Shown piece by piece: positions 34,127 through 41,677 of a stretch of DNA of 64,000 bases. Every line of letters begins with the position of its first letter. The stretch's first letter is position 1. Under the pieces are notes generated by a model. The model worked only from the letters and a program-made list of their open reading frames with translations, was not told the origin of the DNA and did not search any database. Origin of the DNA: Taishania sp037189645 (lineage in GTDB: Bacteria; Bacteroidota; Bacteroidia; Flavobacteriales_D; Crocinitomicaceae); assembly GCA_037189645.1 (NCBI GenBank), contig JBBCIY010000010.1, positions 62,001 to 126,000 of the forward strand, in the 5' to 3' direction. Position numbers and translations under genes: made by a program.

Positions 34127-35359
34127 CTATACAATCACCCGTTCAATGTGCATATCTCCAAACGCATAGGGAATATACGCAAGGCTCGGGATCTCTTTGG
34201 TAATAATGACCGGGGACTTTCTTCCCAAAGCGATTTTTCCGTGGGTTTCGCTCAGTTCCAGGGCAGCAGCGGCATTAACGGTCAGCGCATTCAGTGCTTC
34301 TTCGGGTGTCATTTTCATTTTTACACACGCCAGCGACCATACAAACCCCAGGTTTCCGCTTGGCGTAGTTCCCGGGTTGAAGTCGCTTGCCAGCGCCACC
34401 GGAAGGTCATTGTCCATCATCCAGCGCGCATTCCCGAACGGAATGGAGATAAAGTGTGAACAGCTTGGTAAGATCGTGGGAATGGTTCCCGAACCTTTCA
34501 GGCAATCAATGTCCTCCTGCGAAATTTCTTCCAGGTGATCCACTGAAACAGCTCCCAGCTCCACCGCTTTCTGAATTCCTCCCATTATGGAGAACTGGTT
34601 GACATGCACTTTGGGTTTCAGCCCCGCTTTTTTTCCTGCAACCAGGATTTCTTCCATCTCTTCGACAGAAAAATAATTGCGTTCGCAGAACACATCGATA
34701 TAATCTGCCAGCTGTTCTTTTTCAATTGCCGGGAGCATTTCACCGATCAGCAGGTCAATGTAACCACGATGGTTTTCCTTGTATGCTTTCGGAAAAGCGT
34801 GGGCACCTAAGAAAGTGGCTTTGATTGTAATCGGAAAGTGCGCTTTCAACCGTTTAATGACACGCAGCATCTTCAGCTCAGCTTCGACAGTCAGCCCGTA
34901 ACCCGATTTAATTTCCAGCGCACCTGTTCCGTATGTGATCAATCGTTCAACACGGATTTTCGCATCTTCAAACAGCTCATCTTCTGAAAGTTCTCCCAAT
35001 CTTCTGGCAGAATTCAGGATCCCTCCTCCTCTGAGTGCAATTTCTTCGTAGGACAATCCTTTTATCCTGTCCACGAATTCCTCTTCCCTGCTCCTGGCAA
35101 AAACCGTATGTGTATGTGCATCCACAAATGCGGGAAGGACGTATTTCCCCGCCGCATCAATCACCTCCAGGTCTCTCCAGTCAGTCACTCCCTGCCAGTC
35201 TTCCATCGGTCCGTAAGCGACCACCTCTCCGTTTTCCAACGCCAGGAACGCGTTTTCAATCACCGGCAGCTCGTTCATTTTCAACCCTGGAATTACGGCT
35301 GGGATTTCTTCTCCCGCCTGTACCAAACCTTTGATATTCTTAATGAGGACTTTTTTCAT
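34127..35359 (-). CDS. hutI: imidazolonepropionase
   Basis: 410 residues from the ATG at 35359. It is an amidohydrolase-fold enzyme of histidine breakdown, opening imidazolonepropionate to formiminoglutamate. Metal-binding VDAHTHTVFARSREEEF and substrate loop GGGILNSARR are clear; GALEIKSGYGL, KVHVNQFSIMGG, and ALASDFNPGTTP complete the family signature. No hutH, hutU or hutG gene lies nearby, so the pathway is scattered. A TATCTTTG box lies 27 bases upstream. Confidence 0.94.
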   Translation of the reverse strand: MKKVLIKNIKGLVQAGEEIPAVIPGLKMNELPVIENAFLALENGEVVAYGPMEDWQGVTDWRDLEVIDAAGKYVLPAFVDAHTHTVFARSREEEFVDRIKGLSYEEIALRGGGILNSARRLGELSEDELFEDAKIRVERLITYGTGALEIKSGYGLTVEAELKMLRVIKRLKAHFPITIKATFLGAHAFPKAYKENHRGYIDLLIGEMLPAIEKEQLADYIDVFCERNYFSVEEMEEILVAGKKAGLKPKVHVNQFSIMGGIQKAVELGAVSVDHLEEISQEDIDCLKGSGTIPTILPSCSHFISIPFGNARWMMDNDLPVALASDFNPGTTPSGNLGFVWSLACVKMKMTPEEALNALTVNAAAALELSETHGKIALGRKSPVIITKEIPSLAYIPYAFGDMHIERVIV

Positions 35360-35386
35360 ATACTTGTTTCCACTGGAATAAAGCAG

Positions 35387-35394
35387 CAAAGATA
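35387..35394 (-). promoter_or_regulatory. Bacteroidota -7 promoter element of hutI
   Basis: Minus-strand TATCTTTG, exact TAnnTTTG match, 27 bases upstream of the hutI start. Confidence 0.6.
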
Positions 35395-35451
35395 CAACCA
35401 TTTTCTGTTCCGGAGAATTTCCCGTTTTTAACTTTAAGAATAAAAAATCCG

Positions 35452-35459
35452 TACTTTTG
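35452..35459 (+). promoter_or_regulatory. Bacteroidota -7 promoter element of the kinase-regulator pair
   Basis: TACTTTTG, exact TAnnTTTG match, 22 bases before the GTG start of the kinase. Confidence 0.6.
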
Positions 35460-35481
35460 CACTATAAAAATTTATCCGCCT

Positions 35482-36243
35482 GTGATTCCTTCGCTGTACA
35501 TATCCGCTTCATTCATCACCATCCTCATAACCGGATTGGCAGCGGTCATTTGCTACCTGTTCATACAGCTCAAAAAGAACCAGGCCAGGCAGAAAGAAAT
35601 GGAAAAGCTATTTCACAAGTACGAAAGCAACTACAACAAAATCCAGCTGGAAAACCTGGAATCCAAGTTAAATCCCCACTTGTTTAAAAACATACTCAAT
35701 TCCATTCAATCACATGCGTACCAGACCTATTTCGCGATGGATAAGCTGGGGAATGTACTGGATTACATCCTATACGAAAGCAGGAACCGGTACGTCACTC
35801 CTAAGGAAGAAATAGAGTTTGCACACAACCTCATAGAGATCAATAAAATAAAGATAAGCCCGCTCTTTGAGATAAAGGTAAAGACCAAGATAGACGAGGA
35901 AGACCCCCTGCTGGAGCAGCGCTTATTAGCTCCCCTGGTAACCGTTGATCTGATCGAAAATGCATTCAAGCATGCAGACCTGCAAAGCCCGAATGCCTTT
36001 ATATCCATTGACTTTGAGCTGAATAAAAACATTTTTTCACTTACTGTTGCCAATAAAATCTCCCCGAAACAACCGTTGAAGAAAGAACGCAGCGGTGTAG
36101 GAGCAGAAACATTTGAACAGCGGCTGCGGATCATCTATAGAGATGCCTTCAAACTGAACCGCCATACGGATGGTGATATTTACATTGCTAATTTAAAAAT
36201 CAATCTCCTTGAATACAAAGCTAAGATGCTTGCTGTTGGATGA
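35482..36243 (+). CDS. LytS-type sensor histidine kinase, minimal
   Basis: 253 residues beginning with GTG. One N-terminal membrane helix (ISASFITILITGLAAVICYLF), a short coiled-coil, then the LytS/YehU-type His_kinase domain with LNPHLFKNILNSIQ (His66), and an ATP-binding domain with DLIENAFKHA. No extracellular sensor domain is present, so the signal may be sensed in the membrane or via a partner. The glycine box is reduced (SGVGAETFEQRL). It overlaps the LytTR regulator gene by 35 bases, so the two are translationally coupled. Confidence 0.85.
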   Translation: MIPSLYISASFITILITGLAAVICYLFIQLKKNQARQKEMEKLFHKYESNYNKIQLENLESKLNPHLFKNILNSIQSHAYQTYFAMDKLGNVLDYILYESRNRYVTPKEEIEFAHNLIEINKIKISPLFEIKVKTKIDEEDPLLEQRLLAPLVTVDLIENAFKHADLQSPNAFISIDFELNKNIFSLTVANKISPKQPLKKERSGVGAETFEQRLRIIYRDAFKLNRHTDGDIYIANLKINLLEYKAKMLAVG

Positions 36244-36931
36244 TGAGCTGCCGGGACTGACATACCTGAAAATGCTCTGTGAACAAATTCCGGACCTGGA
36301 GGTGGTCAAGGCATTTGAAAACCCGGTCACGTTCCTGAATGAAATAGAAAACCTGGAGTTTGACCTGTGCATCATGGACATTGAAATGCCGGAAATGAAC
36401 GGCCTGCAGGTTGCCAACCTGATACAAGGGAAACCGGTCATTTTTACGACTGCCTACAACGATCACGCTGCAGAAGCATTCGATATCGACGCGGTGGACT
36501 ATGTCCGGAAACCGATTAAAATGGAACGGCTGCAGCAGGCTGTTGAAAAAGCGAAAGCCCGGATCGGGCAGAAACGCCCGGAAAAAAAATTCATCCAGCT
36601 CAATACAGACAAGGGGAAAGCAATCGTATTTTTCGAGCAACTGGCTTATATCAAGGCTTCCGACATCGACAGCCGTGACAAGATCGCTCAATTGATGGAC
36701 GGAACGACCATCGTATTGAAGAATATCTCCTTTAAAACCTTAAAATCACTACTTCCGGCAACGGATTTTGTACGAATTAACAAAAAAGAGGTAATTGCCC
36801 TAAAAATTGTGCAACTGTTCTCTTTTGAAGAAATAACAACCAATATCTATACTGCTGATGGAAAAACACCTTTGAAGCTCACACTTGGAGAAGTATACAG
36901 GGAAGATTTTCTGAAACGGGTGAAAGTATAA
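36209..36931 (+). CDS. LytTR-type response regulator
   Basis: 240 residues. The receiver domain has the acidic pair D11-D12 in LLLDDELPG, phospho-acceptor D57 in CIMDIEMPEMNG, and the FTTAYND and YVRKPI switch residues. The C-terminal ~100 residues are a LytTR DNA-binding domain (KKFIQLNTDKGKAIVF, then LPATDFVRINKKEVIAL). The only suitable start is TTG at 36209, inside the kinase gene. Directly after the stop lies a perfect 12-bp direct repeat at 21-bp spacing, a plausible binding site in front of the next operon. Confidence 0.88.
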   Translation: MNTKLRCLLLDDELPGLTYLKMLCEQIPDLEVVKAFENPVTFLNEIENLEFDLCIMDIEMPEMNGLQVANLIQGKPVIFTTAYNDHAAEAFDIDAVDYVRKPIKMERLQQAVEKAKARIGQKRPEKKFIQLNTDKGKAIVFFEQLAYIKASDIDSRDKIAQLMDGTTIVLKNISFKTLKSLLPATDFVRINKKEVIALKIVQLFSFEEITTNIYTADGKTPLKLTLGEVYREDFLKRVKV

Positions 36932-36943
36932 AAACAGAAGGCA

Positions 36944-36976
36944 TTTGTTACATTTTTTTCCTGTTTTGTTACATTT
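36944..36976. promoter_or_regulatory. 12-bp direct repeat, candidate LytTR operator
   Basis: TTTGTTACATTT occurs at 36944-36955 and again, unchanged, at 36965-36976; start-to-start distance 21 bp, two helical turns, the usual spacing of LytTR half-sites, with the GTT core. It sits about 50-80 bases upstream of a weak -7 box at 37024. Confidence 0.5.
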
Positions 36977-37023
36977 CTTTTTTACTTCGTTTCCATGCTG
37001 TTTCCTGTTTCTTTATTCGTATG

Positions 37024-37031
37024 CATCTTTG
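37024..37031 (+). promoter_or_regulatory. weak -7 element (one mismatch)
   Basis: CATCTTTG, one mismatch from TAnnTTTG, 11 bases before the ATG at 37043. A weak box would suit activation from the upstream direct repeat. Confidence 0.35.
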
Positions 37032-37042
37032 CAAAAAAATAA

Positions 37043-37462
37043 ATGAAACAAATGAAATCAGGGATTCAACTCCTCTTACTCTTGATTGCTTTTAACAATG
37101 GACACCTGATTGCTCAGAAGGAAGAAAAGCAACAGGAAGAGAAAAAGGTACAGATCGCTTTTTTTGATGGTACGGTGGTAGCGGGATATGTAGACCGGGG
37201 CGCTTTTTTAAATTTCCTGGGACCGAACCTGAGTTTTACAAAAGGGAATTCCAGGTTTACGCTGGGAATGCTTCCCTCTCTTCGTTTTAAAGAAGATAAC
37301 TCAACCCCTAAAAACTCACCTGTTACTCCGAATTTAGGAGGGGGTTTCACGTATACCTACAAAAAAATTGCGTTCCAGGTTCCGTTGTATTATAACGCGA
37401 AAACAGCGACCAGGAATGGAAATTGGACAGTCGGATTAGGAGTTGGATACAGATTTAAATAA
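37043..37462 (+). CDS. small outer-membrane-like protein of unknown function
   Basis: 139 residues. A signal peptide (IQLLLLLIAFNNGHLIAQ) and a charged linker (KEEKQQEEKKVQ) are followed by alternating beta strands with aromatic ends (SFTKGNSRFTLGMLPSLRF, GGGFTYTYKKIAFQVPLYY, WTVGLGVGYRFK). The final Phe-Lys and glycine pattern suggest a small beta-barrel or barrel fragment. It is 28 bases upstream of the antiporter gene on the same strand; the two may share the control region after the LytTR gene. Not recognised beyond this. Confidence 0.65.
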   Translation: MKQMKSGIQLLLLLIAFNNGHLIAQKEEKQQEEKKVQIAFFDGTVVAGYVDRGAFLNFLGPNLSFTKGNSRFTLGMLPSLRFKEDNSTPKNSPVTPNLGGGFTYTYKKIAFQVPLYYNAKTATRNGNWTVGLGVGYRFK

Positions 37463-37490
37463 CAGCGATAACCAAAATAAAACACAAAAG

Positions 37491-39779
37491 ATGAAGAAGT
37501 TTAAGAACACCATTTTCTATGTCAGCACAATCGGGGTTTTCTCTGCCCTGATCTATTTCTTTGTCAGTATGGGTACACACCTTGAAGCTGGAAAGGACAT
37601 CACTGTAACGACTTCCAACAAAGGGCAATGGGAAGAGTTTATCAATACCCTGATCCATAATCTGGAACATCCCCTGGCGATACTGCTGGCTCAGATTGTT
37701 ACGATTGTACTGGTAGCAAGGCTTTTCGGCTGGATCTGCACCAAAATAGGACAGCCTACCGTAATCGGTGAAATGCTTGCAGGGATCGCGTTGGGCCCGT
37801 CTTTGCTTGGAATGTACTTCCCCGAATTTTCAGCTACTCTTTTCCCTTCTCAATCACTGGGAAACCTCCAGTTCCTCAGCCAGATCGGATTGATCCTTTT
37901 CATGTTCATCGTCGGGATGGAGCTGGACCTGAAAGTCCTGAGAAATAAAGCGCATGATGCAGTGGTGATCAGCCATGCGAGTATCATTATTCCTTTCGCG
38001 TTAGGAATCGGTTTAGCTTACTTTGTGTACGAATCTTTCGCTCCTGCAAATGTTCAGTTCCTTTCCTTCTCCTTGTTCGTCGGGATCGCGATGAGCATTA
38101 CCGCCTTTCCTGTATTGGCAAGGATCGTCCAGGAACGGGGCATTCACAAGACCAGGCTGGGAACAATTGTCATCACCTGTGCTGCGGCTGATGACATTAC
38201 CGCATGGTGTTTGTTAGCTGCTGTTATTGCGATCGTAAAAGCAGGTTCTTTTGTCAGCTCATTGTATGTAATCGGGCTTTCCATCGCTTATGTGATCCTC
38301 ATGATCAAAGTAGTACGCCCTTTCCTGAAAAGAATCGGAGAGCTGTACAGTACAAAAGCAACGCTGACCAAACCAATCATTGCGATTTTCTTCCTGGTCC
38401 TGATCATTTCTTCATACGCGACTGAAGTAATCGGGATTCACGCGCTCTTCGGAGCATTTATGGCAGGAGCGATCATGCCTGAAAACGCAAAATTCCGGCA
38501 TATCTTCGTAGAAAAAGTAGAAGATGTGGCACTGGTGCTGTTACTTCCTTTGTTCTTTGTTTTCACAGGTCTCCGTACAGAGATCGGGTTGCTGAACGAT
38601 TGGGAGCTCTGGAAAATGACCGGTATCATCATCCTGGTAGCAGTGGTAGGTAAGTTTGCCGGAAGTGCTGTCGCAGCAAGGTATGTTGGCCAGAGCTGGA
38701 AGGACAGTCTTACCATCGGAGCTTTAATGAATACCCGCGGACTGATGGAACTCGTTGTACTGAACATTGGTTACGACCTGGGAGTATTATCGCCTGAGAT
38801 ATTCGCAATGCTGGTGATCATGGCATTAGTGACTACCTTCATGACAGGTCCGGCCCTGGATATCATCAACCGTTTTTTCAAATCATCGCCTGAACAGGAA
38901 ATAGAAGAAGAAATAAAAGATACCGGGAAATACAAAATCCTGTTCTCATTCGGAGCGCCTGAAACAGGAAGGTCTTTGTTCAAGCTGGCAAACTCCCTCA
39001 CCAGGAAGATGGAAGAAAATGCAGCCCTAACGGCAATACATCTTGCACCGAAAAATGAATTGCACCCGCATGACGATGAGGAATATGAAAACGAATACTT
39101 CGCTCCCATCACCCAGGAATCGGAACAACTGAATCAGCAAGTAACAACCCTGTACAAGGTATCGGCCGGAAGCACAGACGACGAAATCGTCAATGTGGCT
39201 CACAAAGGAAATTACGATCTGCTCCTGATCGAATTGGGGCAGTCCATTTTCGAAGGAACATTGCTGGGTAAGATCCTGGGATTCACCACACGCATCGTGA
39301 ACCCGGAAACGCTGATCAATACGGTTACCGGGAAGGACAACCTGTTTGAGCAGTCTCCGCTGGATGAAAGCACCCGCCTGATCATATCCAAATCCCAGAT
39401 CCCGGTCGGAATACTGATCGACAAAGGATTGGAGAAAGTCAACCAGGTATTCATCCCCATCTTCAGTGTAAAAGATGCCCACCTGATCGTGTATGCTCAA
39501 AAACTCATCCATAACTCAGGCGCGCAGGTAGTAATCCTGGATGCTTCGGGTGAAATTAAGAACAACACTGCGATCAAGGAAAAGATCAGGGCGATAGAAC
39601 AGCACGCACCCAATCATATTTCCCTGTTAAACCAGCAGACGATTGACAAAGGGTTGCTTTCACAGCAAGACCTGATGATCATCAGTATCGAAAGCTGGAA
39701 AAAGCTGCTGGAAACAAAAAGCATCTGGCTTTCGGAAATTCCATCAACGCTTGTAATAGCTGACAACAAAGAAAAATAA
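37491..39779 (+). CDS. CPA2-type cation:proton antiporter with C-terminal Usp-like domain
   Basis: 762 residues from the ATG at 37491 (TTG at 37443 rejected, inside the previous gene). After an extra N-terminal membrane helix, residues ~60-450 are a Na+/H+ exchanger domain with about twelve helices; GQPTVIGEMLAGIALGPSLLG and MNTRGLMELVVLNIGYDLGVL are family signatures. The C-terminal ~270 residues are cytoplasmic and resemble universal-stress-protein domains (GNYDLLLIELGQSIFEG, VPVGILIDKG-like segment). It should exchange K+ or Na+ for protons. Followed 6 bases later by hemD. Confidence 0.87.
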   Translation: MKKFKNTIFYVSTIGVFSALIYFFVSMGTHLEAGKDITVTTSNKGQWEEFINTLIHNLEHPLAILLAQIVTIVLVARLFGWICTKIGQPTVIGEMLAGIALGPSLLGMYFPEFSATLFPSQSLGNLQFLSQIGLILFMFIVGMELDLKVLRNKAHDAVVISHASIIIPFALGIGLAYFVYESFAPANVQFLSFSLFVGIAMSITAFPVLARIVQERGIHKTRLGTIVITCAAADDITAWCLLAAVIAIVKAGSFVSSLYVIGLSIAYVILMIKVVRPFLKRIGELYSTKATLTKPIIAIFFLVLIISSYATEVIGIHALFGAFMAGAIMPENAKFRHIFVEKVEDVALVLLLPLFFVFTGLRTEIGLLNDWELWKMTGIIILVAVVGKFAGSAVAARYVGQSWKDSLTIGALMNTRGLMELVVLNIGYDLGVLSPEIFAMLVIMALVTTFMTGPALDIINRFFKSSPEQEIEEEIKDTGKYKILFSFGAPETGRSLFKLANSLTRKMEENAALTAIHLAPKNELHPHDDEEYENEYFAPITQESEQLNQQVTTLYKVSAGSTDDEIVNVAHKGNYDLLLIELGQSIFEGTLLGKILGFTTRIVNPETLINTVTGKDNLFEQSPLDESTRLIISKSQIPVGILIDKGLEKVNQVFIPIFSVKDAHLIVYAQKLIHNSGAQVVILDASGEIKNNTAIKEKIRAIEQHAPNHISLLNQQTIDKGLLSQQDLMIISIESWKKLLETKSIWLSEIPSTLVIADNKEK

Positions 39780-39785
39780 ACAGAT

Positions 39786-40523
39786 ATGGCGGTAAAAACA
39801 ATTCTCGTTTCTCTTCCTGAGCCTGAAGAAAAATCTCCTTATGCAGAATTGGTGAAGAAATACAAACTGACAGTAGATTTCCGGTCCTTTACACATATCG
39901 AAGCGGTTGATTCCCTGGAATTCCGGGAGCAAAAAGTAAATTTATCCGAACACAGCGCGGTAATCCTTACTTCCAAGGTTGCAGTCGACCATTTTTTCAG
40001 AATTGCCCGTGATACCCGGTTTCAGATCCCGGAAACGATGAAATATTTTTGTATTTCGGAAGCTGTTGCTTTCTATTTACAGAAATACATCACTTACCGA
40101 AAACGGAAGATTTTTGCAGGGCATAAAACGATCGTAGACCTTGTCAGTGTGCTCAAAAAGCATAAGAATGAAAAATTCCTGCTTCCTTGTGCTGATGTAT
40201 TACGGGATAAGATCCCTGACACGCTCATGGAGAACAACATACAATTCAGTAAAGCAGTCCTGTACAGGACCGTAGCTTCTGACTTGTCTGACCTGGAGAA
40301 CGTGTATTACGATATGCTGGTATTCTTTACTCCGACAGCAGTGGACTCTTTGTACAAGAATTTCCCCGACTTCAAACAGAATAAAACGCTGATCGCCGTC
40401 TACGGACAGACGACAGCCAATGCACTGGCAAGCCACAACCTACGGCTCGACATACAGGCTCCGACTCCGGAAACACCTTCCATGACCGGCGCTATTGAGC
40501 ATTTTATTAAAAATAACCTGTAA
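39786..40523 (+). CDS. hemD: uroporphyrinogen-III synthase
   Basis: 245 residues. HemD sequences are poorly conserved, but the two-lobed pattern is visible: KTILVSLPEPEEKSPYAELVKKY at the start, then VILTSKVAVDHFFRIA, CISEAVAFYLQKY, LLPCADVLRDKIPDTL and FFTPTAVDSLYKNFPDFKQNKTLIAVYGQTTANAL. It closes hydroxymethylbilane to uroporphyrinogen III in heme synthesis. It is 6 bases after the antiporter gene, so it is probably co-transcribed with it, an unrelated pairing. Identity rests on family memory. Confidence 0.8.
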   Translation: MAVKTILVSLPEPEEKSPYAELVKKYKLTVDFRSFTHIEAVDSLEFREQKVNLSEHSAVILTSKVAVDHFFRIARDTRFQIPETMKYFCISEAVAFYLQKYITYRKRKIFAGHKTIVDLVSVLKKHKNEKFLLPCADVLRDKIPDTLMENNIQFSKAVLYRTVASDLSDLENVYYDMLVFFTPTAVDSLYKNFPDFKQNKTLIAVYGQTTANALASHNLRLDIQAPTPETPSMTGAIEHFIKNNL

Positions 40524-40584
40524 AGTAACTGTCCGTTGTTAGTAACAACTGGATGCAGGTATACCATCCATGCCCGGTATTCCT

Positions 40585-40592
40585 TACTTTTG
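40585..40592 (+). promoter_or_regulatory. Bacteroidota -7 promoter element of murB, near-leaderless
   Basis: TACTTTTG, exact TAnnTTTG match, 4 bases before the ATG at 40597. It rules against an ATG at 40570, which lies upstream of the box. Confidence 0.6.
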
Positions 40593-40596
40593 GGAT

Positions 40597-41607
40597 ATGG
40601 TAGCAACTAATGTAAACATTTTACCCTACAATACATTTGGTATTTCCGTTCATGCCAGGCAATTCGCCGCATTCTCATCTACTGAGGAATTAAAGCACCT
40701 ATTGACGGAAAAACCGGAAGAACTTCCTTTTTTGATCTTAGGAGGAGGAAGCAATGTCCTGTTCACCAAAGATTTTGACGGGCTGATCCTCAAAAATGAA
40801 ATCAAAGGATTTGAAATTGCAGGTAAAGACGGCGATGACGTATATGTCAAGGCAGGAGCAGGAGAAAACTGGCATTCGTTTGTGATCCGGACAATTAACC
40901 TCAACCTGGGAGGACTGGAGAACCTGTCCCTCATTCCCGGGAATGTAGGAGCCAGCCCGATGCAGAACATCGGTGCTTACGGGAGAGAGATCAAAGACGT
41001 TTTTCACTCATTGGAAGCATACCACATCGAAAGCGGGGAAGTTCACACCTTCTTCAACAAGGAATGTGAGTTCGGGTATCGTGAAAGCGTTTTCAAACGC
41101 GGCCTGAAAAATCAATACGTCATTCTGAACGTCACCTACAGGCTTTCCAAATCGCACCAGGTAAATACAAGCTACGGAGCAATTGAAGATGAACTCAGAA
41201 AGCAGGGAATTGAACAGCCTACCATAAAAGATGTGAGCAATGCTGTGATTGCGATAAGAAGCAGTAAGCTGCCCGACCCGAAAACGATCGGAAACGCAGG
41301 AAGTTTTTTTAAAAACCCGGTGATTCCAATTCAGCAATTTGAATCGCTGAAATCGCAATATAGCGATATCCCGTCTTATCCGGCCGGAGAGAACCAGGTA
41401 AAGCTTGCTGCCGGGTGGCTGATAGAACGGGCCGGATGGAAAGGAAAAACGTTTGACAACTATGGTGTGCATAAACTGCAGGCACTGGTTTTGGTCAATT
41501 ACGGTGGAGCGACGGGAAACCAGGTGTTCGATCTTTCAGAGCAGATCATCAATGACATCAAGCAAAAGTTTGGCGTAACGCTTGAGCGGGAAGTAAATAT
41601 CATTTAG
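40597..41607 (+). CDS. murB: UDP-N-acetylenolpyruvoylglucosamine reductase
   Basis: 336 residues, type I (E. coli-like) MurB. It reduces the enolpyruvyl group to give UDP-N-acetylmuramate, using FAD and NADPH. Motifs: LPYNTFGISVHA, the FAD-binding ILGGGSNVLFTKDF, GLENLSLIPGNVGASPMQNIGAYG, the GNAGSFFKNP serine loop, and AAGWLIERAGWKG with the type I C-terminal domain. The start is set by the promoter box just upstream. It converges on the M43 protease gene with a terminator between. Confidence 0.95.
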   Translation: MVATNVNILPYNTFGISVHARQFAAFSSTEELKHLLTEKPEELPFLILGGGSNVLFTKDFDGLILKNEIKGFEIAGKDGDDVYVKAGAGENWHSFVIRTINLNLGGLENLSLIPGNVGASPMQNIGAYGREIKDVFHSLEAYHIESGEVHTFFNKECEFGYRESVFKRGLKNQYVILNVTYRLSKSHQVNTSYGAIEDELRKQGIEQPTIKDVSNAVIAIRSSKLPDPKTIGNAGSFFKNPVIPIQQFESLKSQYSDIPSYPAGENQVKLAAGWLIERAGWKGKTFDNYGVHKLQALVLVNYGGATGNQVFDLSEQIINDIKQKFGVTLEREVNII

Positions 41608-41616
41608 ATACACTAT

Positions 41617-41653
41617 AAAAAATCCTGCCTGGTCTTACAGAACCAGGCAGGAT
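41617..41653 (-). terminator. intrinsic terminator of the first M43 protease gene
   Basis: Perfect 12-bp stem (ATCCTGCCTGGT with its complement), loop 8 nt, followed by TTTTTT on the minus strand. Confidence 0.88.
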
Positions 41654-41677
41654 CAGACTTCATACGCTTAATAACGC

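Noticed and set aside
36221..36691. 156-codon antisense frame in the LytTR gene
   Set aside because: Shadow of the conserved receiver and LytTR domains on the other strand.
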